Position numbers and translations under genes: made by a program
The notes under the pieces: generated by a model
Seen by the model: the letters and a program-made list of their open reading frames with translations, nothing else
What the model was told of the DNA's origin: nothing
The model's database searches: none
NCBI GenBank assembly: GCA_004431415.1
Contig: QPMI01000690.1
Coordinates: 1-55,535, forward strand
Reading direction: 5' to 3'
Origin: Cyanophora paradoxa
Taxonomy: Eukaryota; Glaucocystophyceae; Cyanophorales; Cyanophoraceae
DNA: 55,535 bases
Shown here: positions 40,422-51,908 of the stretch, piece after piece
How positions within the stretch are numbered: position 1 is the first letter of the stretch
How the letters are laid out: each line of letters begins with the position of its first letter

Positions 40422-40860
40422 CTAGGCGAAAGCGGCGCCGTCCGCGAGCTCAAACGCGAGGCGGGGATCGGCGGCGGCGAGGGCCCGCATCTTGGCGAGC
40501 TTGCGCGGGCCGCCCGAGGCGGTCCGCTTGACCTCCATCTCGGCCGCGCGCGCGGCGGCGTTGGAGGGGAAGCCGTGCAGGACGGCGGCGAGGGCCCAGG
40601 GCCCGCGGCCGCGGGTGTAGGCGGTCTTGGACGAGCCCGAGAGGTGCTCGGCGAGGCGGCGGAGAAGATTCTGGGTGGATCCGACGTAGGCGAGGCCCGG
40701 GGCGAGGAGAGGAGGTAGACGACGGGGCGGGGCCGAGGCGCGCGACGAGCTCGGATGGGATTCGGAGGGTGGCGAGGGGTGGGCGGGGGCGGGCGGGCGG
40801 GGGGTACGGGGCATCGTGCGGAGCGGTGCTCATCCCACGCCACGAGTCGGATGGGCATGT
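40422..40860 (-). CDS. GIY-YIG endonuclease domain protein
   Basis: About 145 residues. The core reads GLAYVGSTQNLLRRLAEHLS, then YTRGRGPWALAAVLHGFPSN and AAEMEVKR, the SLX1-like order with YVG, the helix Arg, the GPW...HGFPS strand and the metal-binding Glu all present. The first strand (VVYLL) is in another frame, so one base near 40705 must be corrected. The start is unclear: ATG 40860 (MPIRLVAWDEH) or 40833 (MSTAPHDAPY). Such nucleases cut branched DNA or act as homing enzymes; with no flanking intron a recombination or repair role is more likely. The C-terminus is short and ends at a GC-rich spacer converging on the propeller gene. Confidence 0.7.
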
Positions 40861-40911
40861 ACAGTCGAGGTTGGGCGGGGCGGCAGCTGCAGGCTTTAGG
40901 AGGGAAAAAGG

Positions 40912-41062
40912 TCAAGATGGGTGGAGGGAGAGGGGGGAGGGGGGGGAGAGAGGGGGGGGGAGGGGGCGGGGCGGGGAGGGGAAGGGGGGGAGGGGGGGAG
41001 GGGAGGGGGGGGAAGGGGGAGGGGAGGGGGGGGGGGGGGACGGGAGCACGTTCGGCGGCGGC
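40912..41062. other. G-run tract at the 3' side of the AAA gene
   Basis: Almost pure purine-G sequence on the plus strand with many G runs, likely able to form quadruplexes and error-prone in sequencing. The end of the AAA gene is therefore uncertain. Confidence 0.5.
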
Positions 41063-44000
41063 TCAGACGGCGGAATCGGCGCCCGAGGGGCGCGGCGCTT
41101 GCGACGAGCTCGAGGCGCGCGCGAGGGGCGCCTGGGCGACGGCCGGGCGCTGGGCGCCGGGCTCGCCCTCGGGCGCCCGGCGGCCTTGCGCTTCGCGCTC
41201 GAGGAGCCCGCCGCGTCGGCGGCGCGGCGGGAGCCTCTCCGGATTCGTTGATGTGCCCGGCTTCTGCGCACGACGGCGGGGCGGGTCGGAGGGGCCCAGA
41301 GCGCGGAGGCCGCGCGGGCGCCGCGGCGCGGACCTTGAGGAGCGGCCGCCGCCGCCTGCGTGGACGTGACCGCATCCGCGGCGGGCCGGCGGTCCGCCGC
41401 GCCGAGCTTGAAAGCGGCCTCGCACTGCTTGAGAGAGTCCGAGTGCATCTCCTTTACTGTACCCTCGCGGACCGCCTGTTCGAGCGTGCCGTAATCGATG
41501 TCGAAGGGCCTGCGCGCGCGTTTCGGCCCGATTCACGGCGGCCGTCGCGCGGAGCGGAGCGGGAGGCGCTGCGCGCACTTTTTCTTCGGGAGGATCTGCG
41601 TGAACACCTCTTCGAAGACTTGGTACGTGAAGCCCCCCGAGATGGCGTCGGACGCGAGCTTGTTGACGTTCTCTCTCGCGCTGCACTCGGGCAGGAAAAC
41701 TCTGCCCAGCGCCTCCGGCACGCCCGTTCCCCCAAGCCGCCTGAGCTCCCGGTGGTATCGATCGATGGCCTCGCGCTCCAGCTCGTTGATGAAGCTCAGG
41801 ATGAACATGCGCCGCTGCTCGGCGTCGGGCGGGCGGATGTAGACGCTGCGGCAAGCCCCGGATGTCAGATCTAGAGGGCGGAATGCCGCGCGGCGGAGGC
41901 CTCGGGTTGGGGGTACGGCGCACTGCTTGGGGAACCGACGGTAGAATTTTCCCTCCAGATTCAAGGGGTAGTTTGTCGCCGCGATCAAGACGGGCCCGCC
42001 GCCCGCGGCGCCAGCCTTGCGACGTGCCCTGAGGTCACGTGCCAGCGCGGACATACCTTTCGCGCACTGCGGGCGGGCCGCGGGCGGGGCACGGTGAGCT
42101 CTGGGGCGGGGCGCGTCGCCGATCGCGACGACCCTCGGGACGTGCACCTGATCGGAGATGTTCTTGTGAAACTTGTCCCCGTTGCCGGACGCGCCGGCCT
42201 TCGGGAAGAGCGTGTCGACTTCGCTGCGGGGCCGGGCGGGCCGGCGCGTCGGACGGCCGCGGGGCACGGGCGTGGCCATGGAGTGGCGCGGGCCGAAGCG
42301 CACTCGCACAGGAAGACGACGTCCGGGAAGTGCTTGAGAAAGGCGAAGAACGCCTTGACGATGTTCTCAGACTCGCCGTACTGCGCATGCGGGGCAACGT
42401 CGGCGGCGGCGCGTGGGCCGAAGGTTCCGGGAGCGCGCACATATTTGCTGGTTTGAGTGTGGTCGTACTCCAGGAGCGCAAAGTTCAGCCTCCGCGCGAG
42501 CTCGCTCGCAAACTCCGTCTTCCCGTCCCCTGCAGCGGCCGGCTGGTTAGGAGCGGCGAGGGGCGAGGAAGGAAGCGACGCCGGCGGGCGCGCGCACGGG
42601 CGGGCCGTAGAGGAGAATCCCGTCCGGGGCTTTTTGGCGGAGTCGGGGACGTGGGGTCCCGGCGCCGCAGGATCATCGCCGAGGTATGCGTAGGCGCTCC
42701 TCAGCTCGTCGAAGAGGTCCGCCCGCCCGACTGGCGGGGCGTTCAGCGACGGCGTCGTGTCCCCGAACGCGACGGGCGCAGGGATGCGTACCGTATTCAC
42801 GTGCCGTCTGCTGCACGACGTCGGCGGACTTGAAGGCCGCGAGGATGGACTCTCTGGCGAGCGTCCGCACATCGGCCTGCCCGATCACCTGCACCGCCTT
42901 TTCCAGCGCCGCCTCGAGTGCCGCTTCGCTAGACGCACGAAGGCGTGAGACCGCGCGGGGCGGCGAGGGGCGCCCGCGGCTGGCGGGCGCGCGGGGCGAG
43001 GCACCTGCCACTGGGTCCCGGAGTGAAGAGCGCGCTCTCCGGGTCGAGGACGGGGAGGTCGCCGTCGAGGAGAAACTCGAGCGACTCGCCGTCGCCCTGC
43101 AGCCTCTTGTCCCCCGTAGACGCAGCTCCACGAGGCGCTCCCGGGCCGCATCGATGAGAGCCTTGGCCTCCGCCAGCGCCCGCGCCTTTGTGCGCTTGTT
43201 CCCGTTCTCCTGTTTCCCCGCCGGGCCAGCGGCGGCCGGCGCCGCGTCCCCCGCCGAGGGGCTGGCGGCGGGCGCCGCATCCCCCGCCCCCACCGGAGGG
43301 CAGGCGGCGGGCGCCGCGTCCCCTGCCTCAGCCGCGGGGCCCGGGGCCGGCGCCGCGTCCCCTGCCTCAGCCGCGGGGCCCGGGCCCGGCGCCGCGTCCC
43401 CTGCCTCAGCCGAGGGCCCGGGGCCGGCGCCGCGTCCCCTGCCTCAGCCGCGGGGCCCGGGCCCGGCGCCGCGTCCCCTGCCTCAGCCGAGGGGCCCGGG
43501 GCCGGCGCCGCGTCCCCTGCCTCAGCCGCGGGCCCGGGCCCGGCGCCGCGTCCCTGCCTCAGCCGAGGGGCCCGGGGCCGGCGCCGCGTCCCCCGCCGAG
43601 GGCCTGGCGGCGGGGGCCGCATCCCCCGCCCCCGCCGTCGCCGCAGGCGGGACAGCCGTCGCTTCGGGCGATTCCAGCTCCCGCTTGGCGAGGGCCGCCT
43701 GCCCAAGGGAGCGGAAGGGTCGTTGAGACGCTTGATGTGCTTTCGGGTCGTGTAGGGGCCGATCTGCCGCAGGGCAGGGAACGCACGCAGCGCCTCGCCG
43801 ATGTTGCGCATCCTCCGAAGCTGCGGCGCGGCGCGGGCGGGATTGGCGGCCGGAAAGAAGGGAGGGGAAGGGGGGGGGGGGACGGGAGGGGGGGAGGGAG
43901 GGGGGGAGGGGGGAGGGGGGAGGGGGGAGGGGGGTTCTGCACGGGCGGACCGCGTCGGCGAGGTTCTTCGCGCCGGTCCGGTCCTCCTTCTTCCGCTCCC

Positions 44001-45698
44001 CCGCCTCGAGGTCCTGGTCGGCCTTGCGGGAGATGGTGTTGTCGCGGAACTGCTGCACGCTACCATTCGTCTCGAGCGTGAGCAGCTCCGCAAAGTCGAA
44101 CGCGAGCTTGGGGGCCTCCGGATCGCCGGGATCCTTGAGGTTCTCCAACTTGGGGTCTCCCGGATCAGCCTTCTCCCGCATGTTCATCTCGACGATGTTG
44201 TTGATCTTCTCGCTCTTCACTTCTCGGCCACCTCGAACGAGAATGCGGCCTTGCGCTTCCCCTTGGAGTCGCTCGCTAGCTTTGCGCCAATCCGCCGGCC
44301 CTCGGACTCGCAGAAGAGCGCGATGTACTGCGGACGGTGCGTATGCGCCATCAGCGTCGATCGCGGCGGCCGGGGCGGGCGGGCCGGGCGGGCGCGCGGT
44401 GGTGGGGACGCGGACCGGACCTGGCATGCGATGACAAAGGCGCCGGTGCGCTCCTGCTCGGAGACTTGGAGGATGCGCTGGGTGTTCAGCATGTACGGAT
44501 CGAGCTCCCTGTACCGTGACGCGACGTTCTTATGTGCGAGATCACGTCCGTCGGAGCGTAGAGGTTCCGGGCCCCCGCGGGGCGCTCGCCGACTCTGACA
44601 AGGGTCCCTCGCGGGGACCGAGGCCACTCCGGCGATCGCTCGGCCCCGCCCCTCCTCGCCCGCGCCCGGCGCCGCGCGTGCATGCCCGGCGCGGCGGCCG
44701 CCGGGGGCCCCATCCGGAGCCGCCGATGCCACGCTGGCGGCGACGGCGCCGGCGGCCGGAGGCGACGGGTTGGGCTGCTCATTCTTGTAGCTGTAGGCGT
44801 CCCTCCAGCCCTCGAGGAGGTTGTCGACGATCTTCTCCGCCTTTTCCGCCATGCGCTTCTTCAGGAGCTCGCTCTCGTCGCCTCCGCCGCCCGAGCTCGG
44901 CGGCTTGCCGCTCCTGGAGTTCTTCTTTTTCTTCTTCTCGCCGTCGCCGTCCTCCTCGCTGCTGCTGCTGCTGCTCCTCTGCGTCTTCATCCGGATCCTT
45001 GTCCGAACCGCTGGCGCTGGATTCGTTGTCATTGGACGAATTCGGAGCGCCCTTGTTTCTGATCTTGTCCTCGAGCGCTGCCTGGTTGTTCACGCCGTTG
45101 GGCGTGGACAGAGCGCGATCCTTGAACAGCTTCCACTGCGCCTCCTGCTCCTTCCTCTTCTTCTTCGGCGGCTCCGTCTTCGCCGCCTCCGCGTCGTAGC
45201 ACTCCACAAACTTTGCGTGGGTGTTCTCCACCTTTTCGAGCCCGTGCGCCGCAGCTGCGCGCGGCGCCGAGCGGTCGGCGCGGGCCCCGACCTGGTAGCG
45301 CGGGGGCTCGTGGGGGCGTGTGCACCATTCACCCACGGCTCTCTTGTATTTGGCAAATTGCCTTATCGAGGAGAAGCAGAAGATACAGAGCCTGAGGCGC
45401 TTGGGGCACGTCGCCTCGCACAGCGAGACGGGAGGATCCAGGCTTTCTTGCACCCCGTACAGATGCCGCGGCCGCGGGGGCCTCTGCGCAGAGGCGCGCG
45501 CGCCTGTCAGGGTCCGCGCGCGGCGGCCGCGGGCGAGGCCTAGGGGCGACCGCGGAGCGCACGGGAGGCTCCAGGTTTGGGTTTCTCGGCGTCAACTTGG
45601 GGACCTTCGCGCTCGCGGGCCGCTGGCGCCTCTTTGCGCCCGGGATCCTCCGGATTCGTCCCCTCGCCGTGCTTGGCGGTCTTGCCCTCGCCGCTCAT
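41063..45698 (-). CDS. AAA+ ATPase of the Vps4/FtsH-type clade, multi-exon, with long low-complexity N-terminus
   Basis: The AAA core is rebuilt over introns 42731-42791, 42531-42597, 42224-42309, 41846-41923 and 41510-41578; another lies at 42929-43004. DGILLYGPP precedes the fourth-last exon and GTGKTEFASE follows it (Walker A; one G must be added). VVFL and EVDTLFPKAG flank the next intron, so the Walker B Asp is not visible in the raw bases. LIAATNYPLNLEGKFYRRF gives sensor 1 and the arginine-finger region; FPK|HVYIRPPDAEQRR is a clean join. Upstream lie a ~15-unit GDAAPAPGPSAEA-type repeat (43240-43620), acidic and poly-Ser/Lys blocks, and a Cys-rich segment (CEATCPKRLRLCIFC) near 45415. 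One gene or two (a separate N-terminal gene) cannot be decided; start 45698 (MSGEGKTAKHGEG) and stop are tentative. Family members remodel or disassemble protein complexes. Confidence 0.7.
43240..43620 (-). repeat. In-frame minisatellite inside the AAA gene
   Basis: Units of ~39-42 bp on the plus strand: GGCGCCGCGTCCCCTGCCTC, AGCCGAGGGGCCCGGG or close variants, about eight to nine times, flanked by diverged units. They encode a Gly-Asp-Ala-Ala-Pro-Ala repeat. Confidence 0.8.
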
Positions 45699-45749
45699 GA
45701 TCGTCGAGCACCGGCCGTCGGCGCGCGCAGCCGCAGCTGCAGGCTGCAA

Positions 45750-46386
45750 ATGCGGTGATGAGCGCTAGTACGCGTACGGCGTGGCGCACAGCGGCCGGCG
45801 GCGCGGCTACCGTAGTACCGGCCCGCGGGGTAGGGCCGCTAGGCTAGCTATCATAGACTAAGATTCGAATTCATTGTACTACGGTACATAGCTAGGTCAC
45901 AGCCTAGGTGTGTGCACGTGTGGGCGTATCGCTAATTTTGCGGGGTAATATAAGGCTGCTTCTCATCCGCTAGCCTGAGCTAGGGAATTATGGTGGAGCC
46001 GGAAATTAGTGGACTGAGTCAAGATTTTCAGTCCACTAATTTCTGCGTGGGTACCGGTGCTGCATCACGGCCCTGCATGCGTACGTACGTACGTACGCCC
46101 ACGTATACGAACGAAATTTTGCAACAGAATTCGAAATAAAAACCTTTGCACCGCATGGTACTGCGTATACCGCACTACGTATACCGCGTCGTGTGATCAT
46201 GCCTGAGTCGGCGTGACTCTCGTGGTGACTCACTGCAGCTGGCTCACTGCCAGCTAGAGTCACTGGTGAGTCGCGTCGCGTATACGTACTACAGTATACC
46301 AGGTCACAGCTCGCGGAAAAAAGGCGCATAGGCCGGTCTAGGACTTTAATTTCTCCCAGTGAAGATTTTCTCGCGAGCTCCAGCCA
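45750..46386. other. AT-richer, palindrome-rich region with a 49-codon ORF
   Basis: TAATATAAGG at 45946-45955 is a good TATA box and lies about 40 bases before an ATG at 45990 that opens 49 codons (to 46139). The product has no recognisable motif and includes a perfect hairpin, so I do not call it a gene. Near 46082-46096 there is a run of alternating ACGT repeats, and TACGTATACCGC direct repeats occur near 46165-46187. Confidence 0.35.
46002..46043. repeat. Perfect 16-bp inverted repeat (hairpin) with 10-base loop
   Basis: GAAATTAGTGGACTGA at 46002-46017 is matched by its reverse complement at 46028-46043. A second set of dyads follows at 46215-46275 (AGCTGGC/GCCAGCT and GACTCAC/GTGAGTC). 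Confidence 0.85.
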
Positions 46387-47780
46387 TTGGATGAAAACGT
46401 TTCATTTGCGTACCCCAAACCTTCGTTCGCGCTCGTTCAACATGAAAGCTGCGCACAAAGCACTTCGTACCCACGCCTTCTTGCAGAGTCAGCGCCGCAG
46501 CGGAGAAAGCTGGTCGCCCCGCCGGCTTTCAGCAGCCTCCTTAGGTCCAGTGAGCTTCAGGGAAGCGGCGAAGGCGGCCCCAGGTGGCGGCAGTCCGCGG
46601 CGGCACTTTTGAGCGCGGAACAGGACCTGTTGACCGCCCACTCTCTTCCCACGCATCGAAGGCAGGTTCTGTATTCACTCTGATGCACTAGGACGCGTCC
46701 CGGGCTCTGGCGGTTCCTCACCGGACTCGCAACCGCAGTGGCACCTCCTTCACAGCACGCCTCCACGCACGCTACGCGTATACTATGCAAGCTAACGATC
46801 ATGCGGGTGCGTGTCTGCACGCGCCGCGCGCTGCCCAGCTGATGCGATGAGGTCGCTCCCGCCGTGTGCAGTTGTCTCCCAAAGTGCCAGAGCCGGGCCT
46901 CAGCGTAACGAGTGGATGCTACTCAAGCTACATAAGCTGTAGGCGAGCGAAGAAGGGTCGCTCAACAGCTCAGTTCCGCGCTAATCGAAAACGCGTTTGC
47001 AGGTCTCCCTAGTCCTTGGCGCCGACGACGGGGCCTCGCCGCCGGCTGCGCATCGTCGTTTCACGATGTACAGGTGCTATACTTCCTTTCCGCTCTCTTC
47101 TGCGACCATTTCGCCGCCGCCTGATCGACCACCACCACCACCAAGGCGCGGTCCTTCACCTCGGCGGCAGCCCTGGGCGGAATGACACGCAGCGGCATTC
47201 CGAGGCGTACGCAAGTGTGTTTTATAGCTTCTAGAACACCCCACGCCCTTCCCTTCGATGTGGCGCTCGCCCATGTCGCCCGTGTGCAAGGCACCTCGCT
47301 GTCTCTCGCGCGCGGGCGGGGCGTGGCGGCACTCCTTCTGGCATGTGAGGGCGTTGTACTGCATGCATAGGTGGGAAAGCGCACAACAAGACGAGCGGTG
47401 CCGGGGCGGCGAAACGCGCCGGATGGGCGGAAGCCGCGATTCGAACAACCGGGACCGATCCAGCGGCAGTCCTGGCGCCTGGCCCGCTCTATAGCTCGGG
47501 ACATACATCTAAAGCACGGTGAGAGCGTTGACGGAAGACGCGCGCCGCAGGATGGCTTTCGAGGAGCGTTTGTCTGCGGCGGGCGCGGCAAGCGAGCGAG
47601 AGCGTCGCATATACATCCCAAGCGCGCGGAGAGCGCGGAGGCCGAGCGCTGGAGCGAGCGGAGCGAGCTAGCCGGCGGCAAGTTTGGGCGAACGAAGGCT
47701 TTAGCGGGGGTAGCGCTAGCTAGTTGCACGTGGCTCACGTGCGCTGAGCCAATCCGATTTGCAGGAAGCACCGGATCGCG
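46387..47780. other. Mixed-composition region, no gene I can assign
   Basis: Open frames exist on both strands (for example minus 46820-46557 with CLRC and other Cys; minus 47508-47077 with CMQYNALTCQKECRH; minus 47771-47061 ending in a hydrophobic stretch), but they overlap and lack a clear promoter or family. A spliced minus-strand gene with Cys/His ligands is possible. CCAAT and ATTGG boxes at 47750 and 47787 and an AATATATATATTC at 47800 mark a likely promoter facing either way. Confidence 0.3.
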
Positions 47781-48224
47781 TTTCTATTGGCCGACTCGGA
47801 ATATATATATTCGGCAATTCCCTTGACTTAAAGTCTTGGTATATTTGGGGGGCCCTATATCGTGACTCAACGAGTAACACCGAACGGTCGCCCTTTTTTC
47901 CGCGAGCTGTGGGTAGTCCGAGTCCGTGCGTGACGCGACGTCGACGTCGCGACTCGCGATCGCGAGTCGCGATCGACTAACATGCACATGCATGCATATG
48001 CATATGTACATATTTTAACGTTATCCAGATTCATGACCGTACGCCGGTCCACTCAAATTAATAATTTTTATATCCGTACGCGTGACGCGTCGATCGACTT
48101 ATATAATGTTATATATATACACGTATCAATATCATAGCGCTAGCATATCCATACGCGTACGTCGACGTCCATCGCGCAAATGAATGTGACTAAAATTAAT
48201 TCAGTGTACATGTTAATTTTATAA
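47781..48224. other. AT-rich island beside the candidate origin
   Basis: Contains AATATATATATTC, GTTATATATATACAC, TGCATGCATATGCATATG and several ATTAAT or TAATTTT tracts, plus GTCGACGTCGCGACTCGCGA palindromes. It is the most AT-rich stretch of the window and abuts the iteron array, fitting a DNA-unwinding element. Confidence 0.5.
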
Positions 48225-48885
48225 CTGAAACTCTACGCCACCGCAGCGGTGCGACGTTCGTGCAAGAATCAACGCCACGTTCCACGGTTCGGGCCGCTGA
48301 ATTAATCGGGCGCCGAGCATCGCGGGCGATCTGACGCCACTCACTGAGTCAGGCTGCCTCGCGTTAAACTCGACGCCATAGAGCAGCAGCTTCCAAGTCG
48401 GCGACGCTCGTGTGTGATCCAACGCTACGGTGCGGGGCGCCAATAGCGGCGGATCCAACGCCACTGCATTGCGTTAAACTGGACGCTACGATTCGGGCGC
48501 CGAGCATCGCGGGAGATTCAACGCCACTGCCTCGCATTAAACTCGGCAATGATCGTGTGAAATCCAACGCTACGGACCGCCAACGGTGCGGGGCGCCAAG
48601 AGGGGAGGATTCAACGCCACTGCAATGCGACTGTATTGCGTTAAACTGGACGCCACGGTACGGGCGCCAAGCCCCGCGGGGGATCCAATGCCACTGCTTC
48701 GCGTTAAACTTGACGCCATATTGCAGCTAGCGTTTCCCAATTGCAAGCTCAACCTCGTGTGATCATGAGATCTAACGCTACGGTGCGTGGCGTCAAGCCG
48801 CGGGAGATAAAACGCCACTGCATTGCGTTTGACTCGACGCCATATTCAATGACTGCAGCTTGGCGACGCTCGTACAAGATCCAAC
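48225..48885. repeat. Iteron-like array, complete copy across the circle junction
   Basis: Includes an extra ~117 bp at the left (CTCTACGCCACCGCAGCGG to TGACGCCACT) that is missing before base 1, so the full array is about 660 bp. Bases 48342 onward match base 1 onward with two clear substitutions (AAAAGCGG against AATAGCGG; CGGGGGATAA against CGGGAGATAA). Confidence 0.7.
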
Positions 48886-49914
48886 GCTACGCGTATACGT
48901 ACGTATACGCGTGCATGGTAAACGTATGCATAGCATTGCATACCCGCCGGCGCCGGGCCGGTATACCGTACGTTGGCCGGGTAGTACCGGTGCGGCCCGG
49001 GCGCCGGGCGCCGCGGGCCACGGTAACTAGAACGTTGACGTCGACGTTCACGTTGGTCGCAGTTGCAATGGGGTACAGCTGGTCTCGAGGAAAAAAAACA
49101 ACGACTTGCAGCAGCAGCAGCAGCCGGCGAGCCGGGCACGGATCGACTCCATCATCCTCGCACACCACCACGCATCCCAGCTTGCCCAGCAGCGTGTACG
49201 CGCACTCGCGGAGTAGCCCGGCCGATCGGCCAGTGTGCGATCAACGTCGAGGCGCGCCGCAGGTACCGGTTTCTAGCACAGATCAAAGAGATGCCGCACG
49301 CGAGCCGCGCCACTGAGCGGTCCGTGTCGTCGGGGGATTGTCCGAGCGTGCGCGCTCCGAGGTTCGCCCCGCCCGCTCTCGCCTCGGACAGCCGGGACAG
49401 GTCGCCGGGCACGGGCGCTCTTCTGACGCTCGGCGGAACCTCGGGGATCACGCAGACTATCTACTGAAGCTCCGCGGGGATCCCTTGCGCCCTCGTTGAC
49501 GTGTGCGTCGCCGCCGGCCTCCGGACGCGTTGGTTGACCTGACCTCGTCGCGCAGCGCTCTCAGGAGCGTGATCGAGCACCGTGCACCAAAGTCGCGCCT
49601 CTTGACACGCCTGGGACGCGCCGCCGCGACGGGTTCGCTCCCGCCCGCTCCCGGCCTCGCGCTCTCGATCCGATCGGGCGCTCGCGCGACGCGTCGGCGG
49701 CAGGCCTCGTCGACGCGTCGCGACCCTTGGCCGCGCGCGTACGCGACGGAGCGGCGCCCGGCGGCCCGCAGAGCGCGCATACCGCCTGCAAGAAGTGTCC
49801 CCCGCGGCCGCACGGACTCTCTTGCATCGCGCGTACTTTCCCACCTCGCCTCTCGTACGAACCCTGACCGTCTTTGCAGCGGCGTGGCGCGACAGACGAC
49901 CCGCCTCCCGTACC

Positions 49915-51345
49915 CCTGGCTACGCGGCGGCAGCGAGGGGGTAGAGGTGAGCGCGGGAGACTCCCCCCCCCAAGGGACCTGAGCCGCCCCCCTTCTTCCC
50001 GCCCGCAGATCCGCTCCTTCTGGGGCGGCGGGGCGAGTCTCCACCGGCCCCCGTACCCCTGGCTACGGCGGCGGCGGCGGTGAGGGGGTAGAGGTGCGCG
50101 CGGGAGACTCGCCGGCCCCCCCCAAGGGACCTGAGCCGCCCCCTTCTTCCCGCCCGCAGATCCCGTCCTTCTGGGGCGGCGGGCGAGTCTCCACGGCCCC
50201 CGTACCCTGGCTACGGCGGCGGCGGCGGCGAGGGGTAGAGGTGCGCGCGGGAGACTCGCCGGCCTCCCCAGGGACCTGAGCCGCGCCCTTCTTCCCCGCC
50301 CGCAGATCCGAGCCTTCTGGGGCGGCGGGCGAGTCTCCACCTCCCGTACCCCTGGTTACGGCGGCGGCGGCGAGGGGGTAGAGGTGAGCGCGGGAGACTC
50401 GCCGGCCTCCCCCGAGGGACCCTGACCCGCGCCCCGTCTTCCCGCCCGCAGATCCCGCCCCCTCTAGGGGCGGCGGGGCGAGTCTCCACCGCCCCCCGTA
50501 CCCCTGGCTACGGCGGCGGCGAGGGGGGTAGAGGTGCGCGCGGGAGACTCGCCGGCCTCCCCCGAGGGACCCTGACCCGCGCCCCGTCTTCCCGCCCGCA
50601 GATCCCGCCCCCTCTAGGGGCGGCGGGGCGAGTCTCCACCGGCCCCCGTACCCCTGGCTACGGAGGCGGCGGCGGGGGGGGGGGTAGAGGTGAGCGCGGG
50701 CGACTCGCCGCCCCTCCCCAGGGACCCTGACTCGCGTCCTTCTTCCCGCCCGCAGATCCCGCTCCTTCTGGGGCGACGGGGCGAGTTTCCACCGGGCCCC
50801 GTACCCCTGGCTACGGCGGCGGCGGCGAAGGGGGGTAGAGGTGCGCGCGGGAGACTCGCCGGCCTCCCCCCAGGGACCTGAGCCGCGCCCCTTCTTCCCC
50901 GCCCGCAGATCCCGAGCCTTCTGGGGCGGCGGGGCGAGTCTCCACCTCCCCCGTACCCCTGGTTACGGGCGGCGGCGGCGAGGGGGGTAGAGGTGAGCGT
51001 GGGAGACTCGCCGGCCTCCCCCCAGGGACCTGAGCCGCTGCCCCGTCTTCCCGCCCGCAGATCCCGAGCCTTCTGGGGCGGCGGGGCGAGTCTCCACTGG
51101 CCACCGTACCCCTGGCTACGGGCGGCGGCGGCAAGGGGGGTAGAGGTGAGCGCGGGAGACTCGCCGGCCTCCCCCGAGGGACCTGACCCGCCCCCCTTCT
51201 TCCCGCCCGCAGATCCCGAGCCTTCTGGGGCGGCGGGGCGAGTCTCCACCGACCCCTGTACCCCCTGCCTACGGCGGCGGCGGCGAGGGGGGTAGAGGTG
51301 AGCGCGGGAGACTCGCCCCGCCGCCCCCTGGGGCCCCGCCCCGCC
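49915..51345 (+). repeat. Second copy of the splice-signal array
   Basis: Again ten units. Run lengths in the GC tracts are usually one or two bases longer than in the first copy, and a few units differ in composition (for example the one near 50850), so the assembly through the array is not exact in at least one copy. Confidence 0.8.
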
Positions 51346-51425
51346 CCGCCCCCCCCGCCCCTCCCCTCTCGGACTCATCGGCCCCTCAATTCGACAGGGC
51401 TGCGGGCGGAGCGCGGGGGGCGCGG

Positions 51426-51908
51426 CTACGCGCGCTGCGGGACGGGCGGCCAGCTGTAAGAGCCGAGGGCGAGGGAGAGGGCGTCGTAGGCGAGCCAGAA
51501 GCCCTCCTGCGGCTCCGGGGGCGCCGCGAAGAGGGCCCGCGGCGCCATGCGCTCCTGCGCGCGCCGGGACGCGTTGCGGGTCGACCGGTGGAGACCGAAG
51601 AGGCGGGCGGCGTGGGGGCAGCGGCTGGGCTTCAGCGTCGCGGCCGCGAGCTCCCGTGCGTGCTCGCCGCCCAGAAACTGCCTCAGCTCCTTGGCGCTCA
51701 GACGCGACAGCGCCCTGACCATCCCCTCCGTCTCCAGGTCGACGTGCAGCACCTGCCAGGGCGCGATCCGCTCCGCGGTGCGACGGGACGCGGCGCGGGT
51801 CGACTTGCGGATGGCGACGATGGCGGCGACGGGGCAGCGGGTCACGGTCGCGGACGCGTCGTCCCCGGCCGCGGCGCGGGTCGCGACGCGAGCGGTGGTG
51901 CGGGGCAT
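51426..51908 (-). CDS. Small protein of unknown function (intact copy)
   Basis: 160 residues in one frame, the better copy of the gene at 3058-3536. Basic N-terminus, then CPVAAIVAIRKSTRAASRRT, a stretch with TAERIAPWQVLHVDLETEG, the LSAKELRQFLGGEHAREL helix pair, KPSRCPHAARLFGLHRSTR and an aromatic C-terminus (FWLAYDALSLALGSYSW). Possible His/Cys zinc site, not a known pattern. TATA box (GTATAAATGG) lies about 55 bases upstream. Confidence 0.7.
   Translation of the reverse strand: MPRTTARVATRAAAGDDASATVTRCPVAAIVAIRKSTRAASRRTAERIAPWQVLHVDLETEGMVRALSRLSAKELRQFLGGEHARELAAATLKPSRCPHAARLFGLHRSTRNASRRAQERMAPRALFAAPPEPQEGFWLAYDALSLALGSYSWPPVPQRA

Noticed and set aside
45990-46139. 49-codon gene after a good TATA box
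   Set aside because: The product has no motif and the frame contains the perfect hairpin and an ACGT run, so DNA structure explains the sequence better.
47061-47771. Minus-strand gene with Cys/His motifs
   Set aside because: Two overlapping frames look partly protein-like, but neither has a promoter, a clear start or a family pattern.
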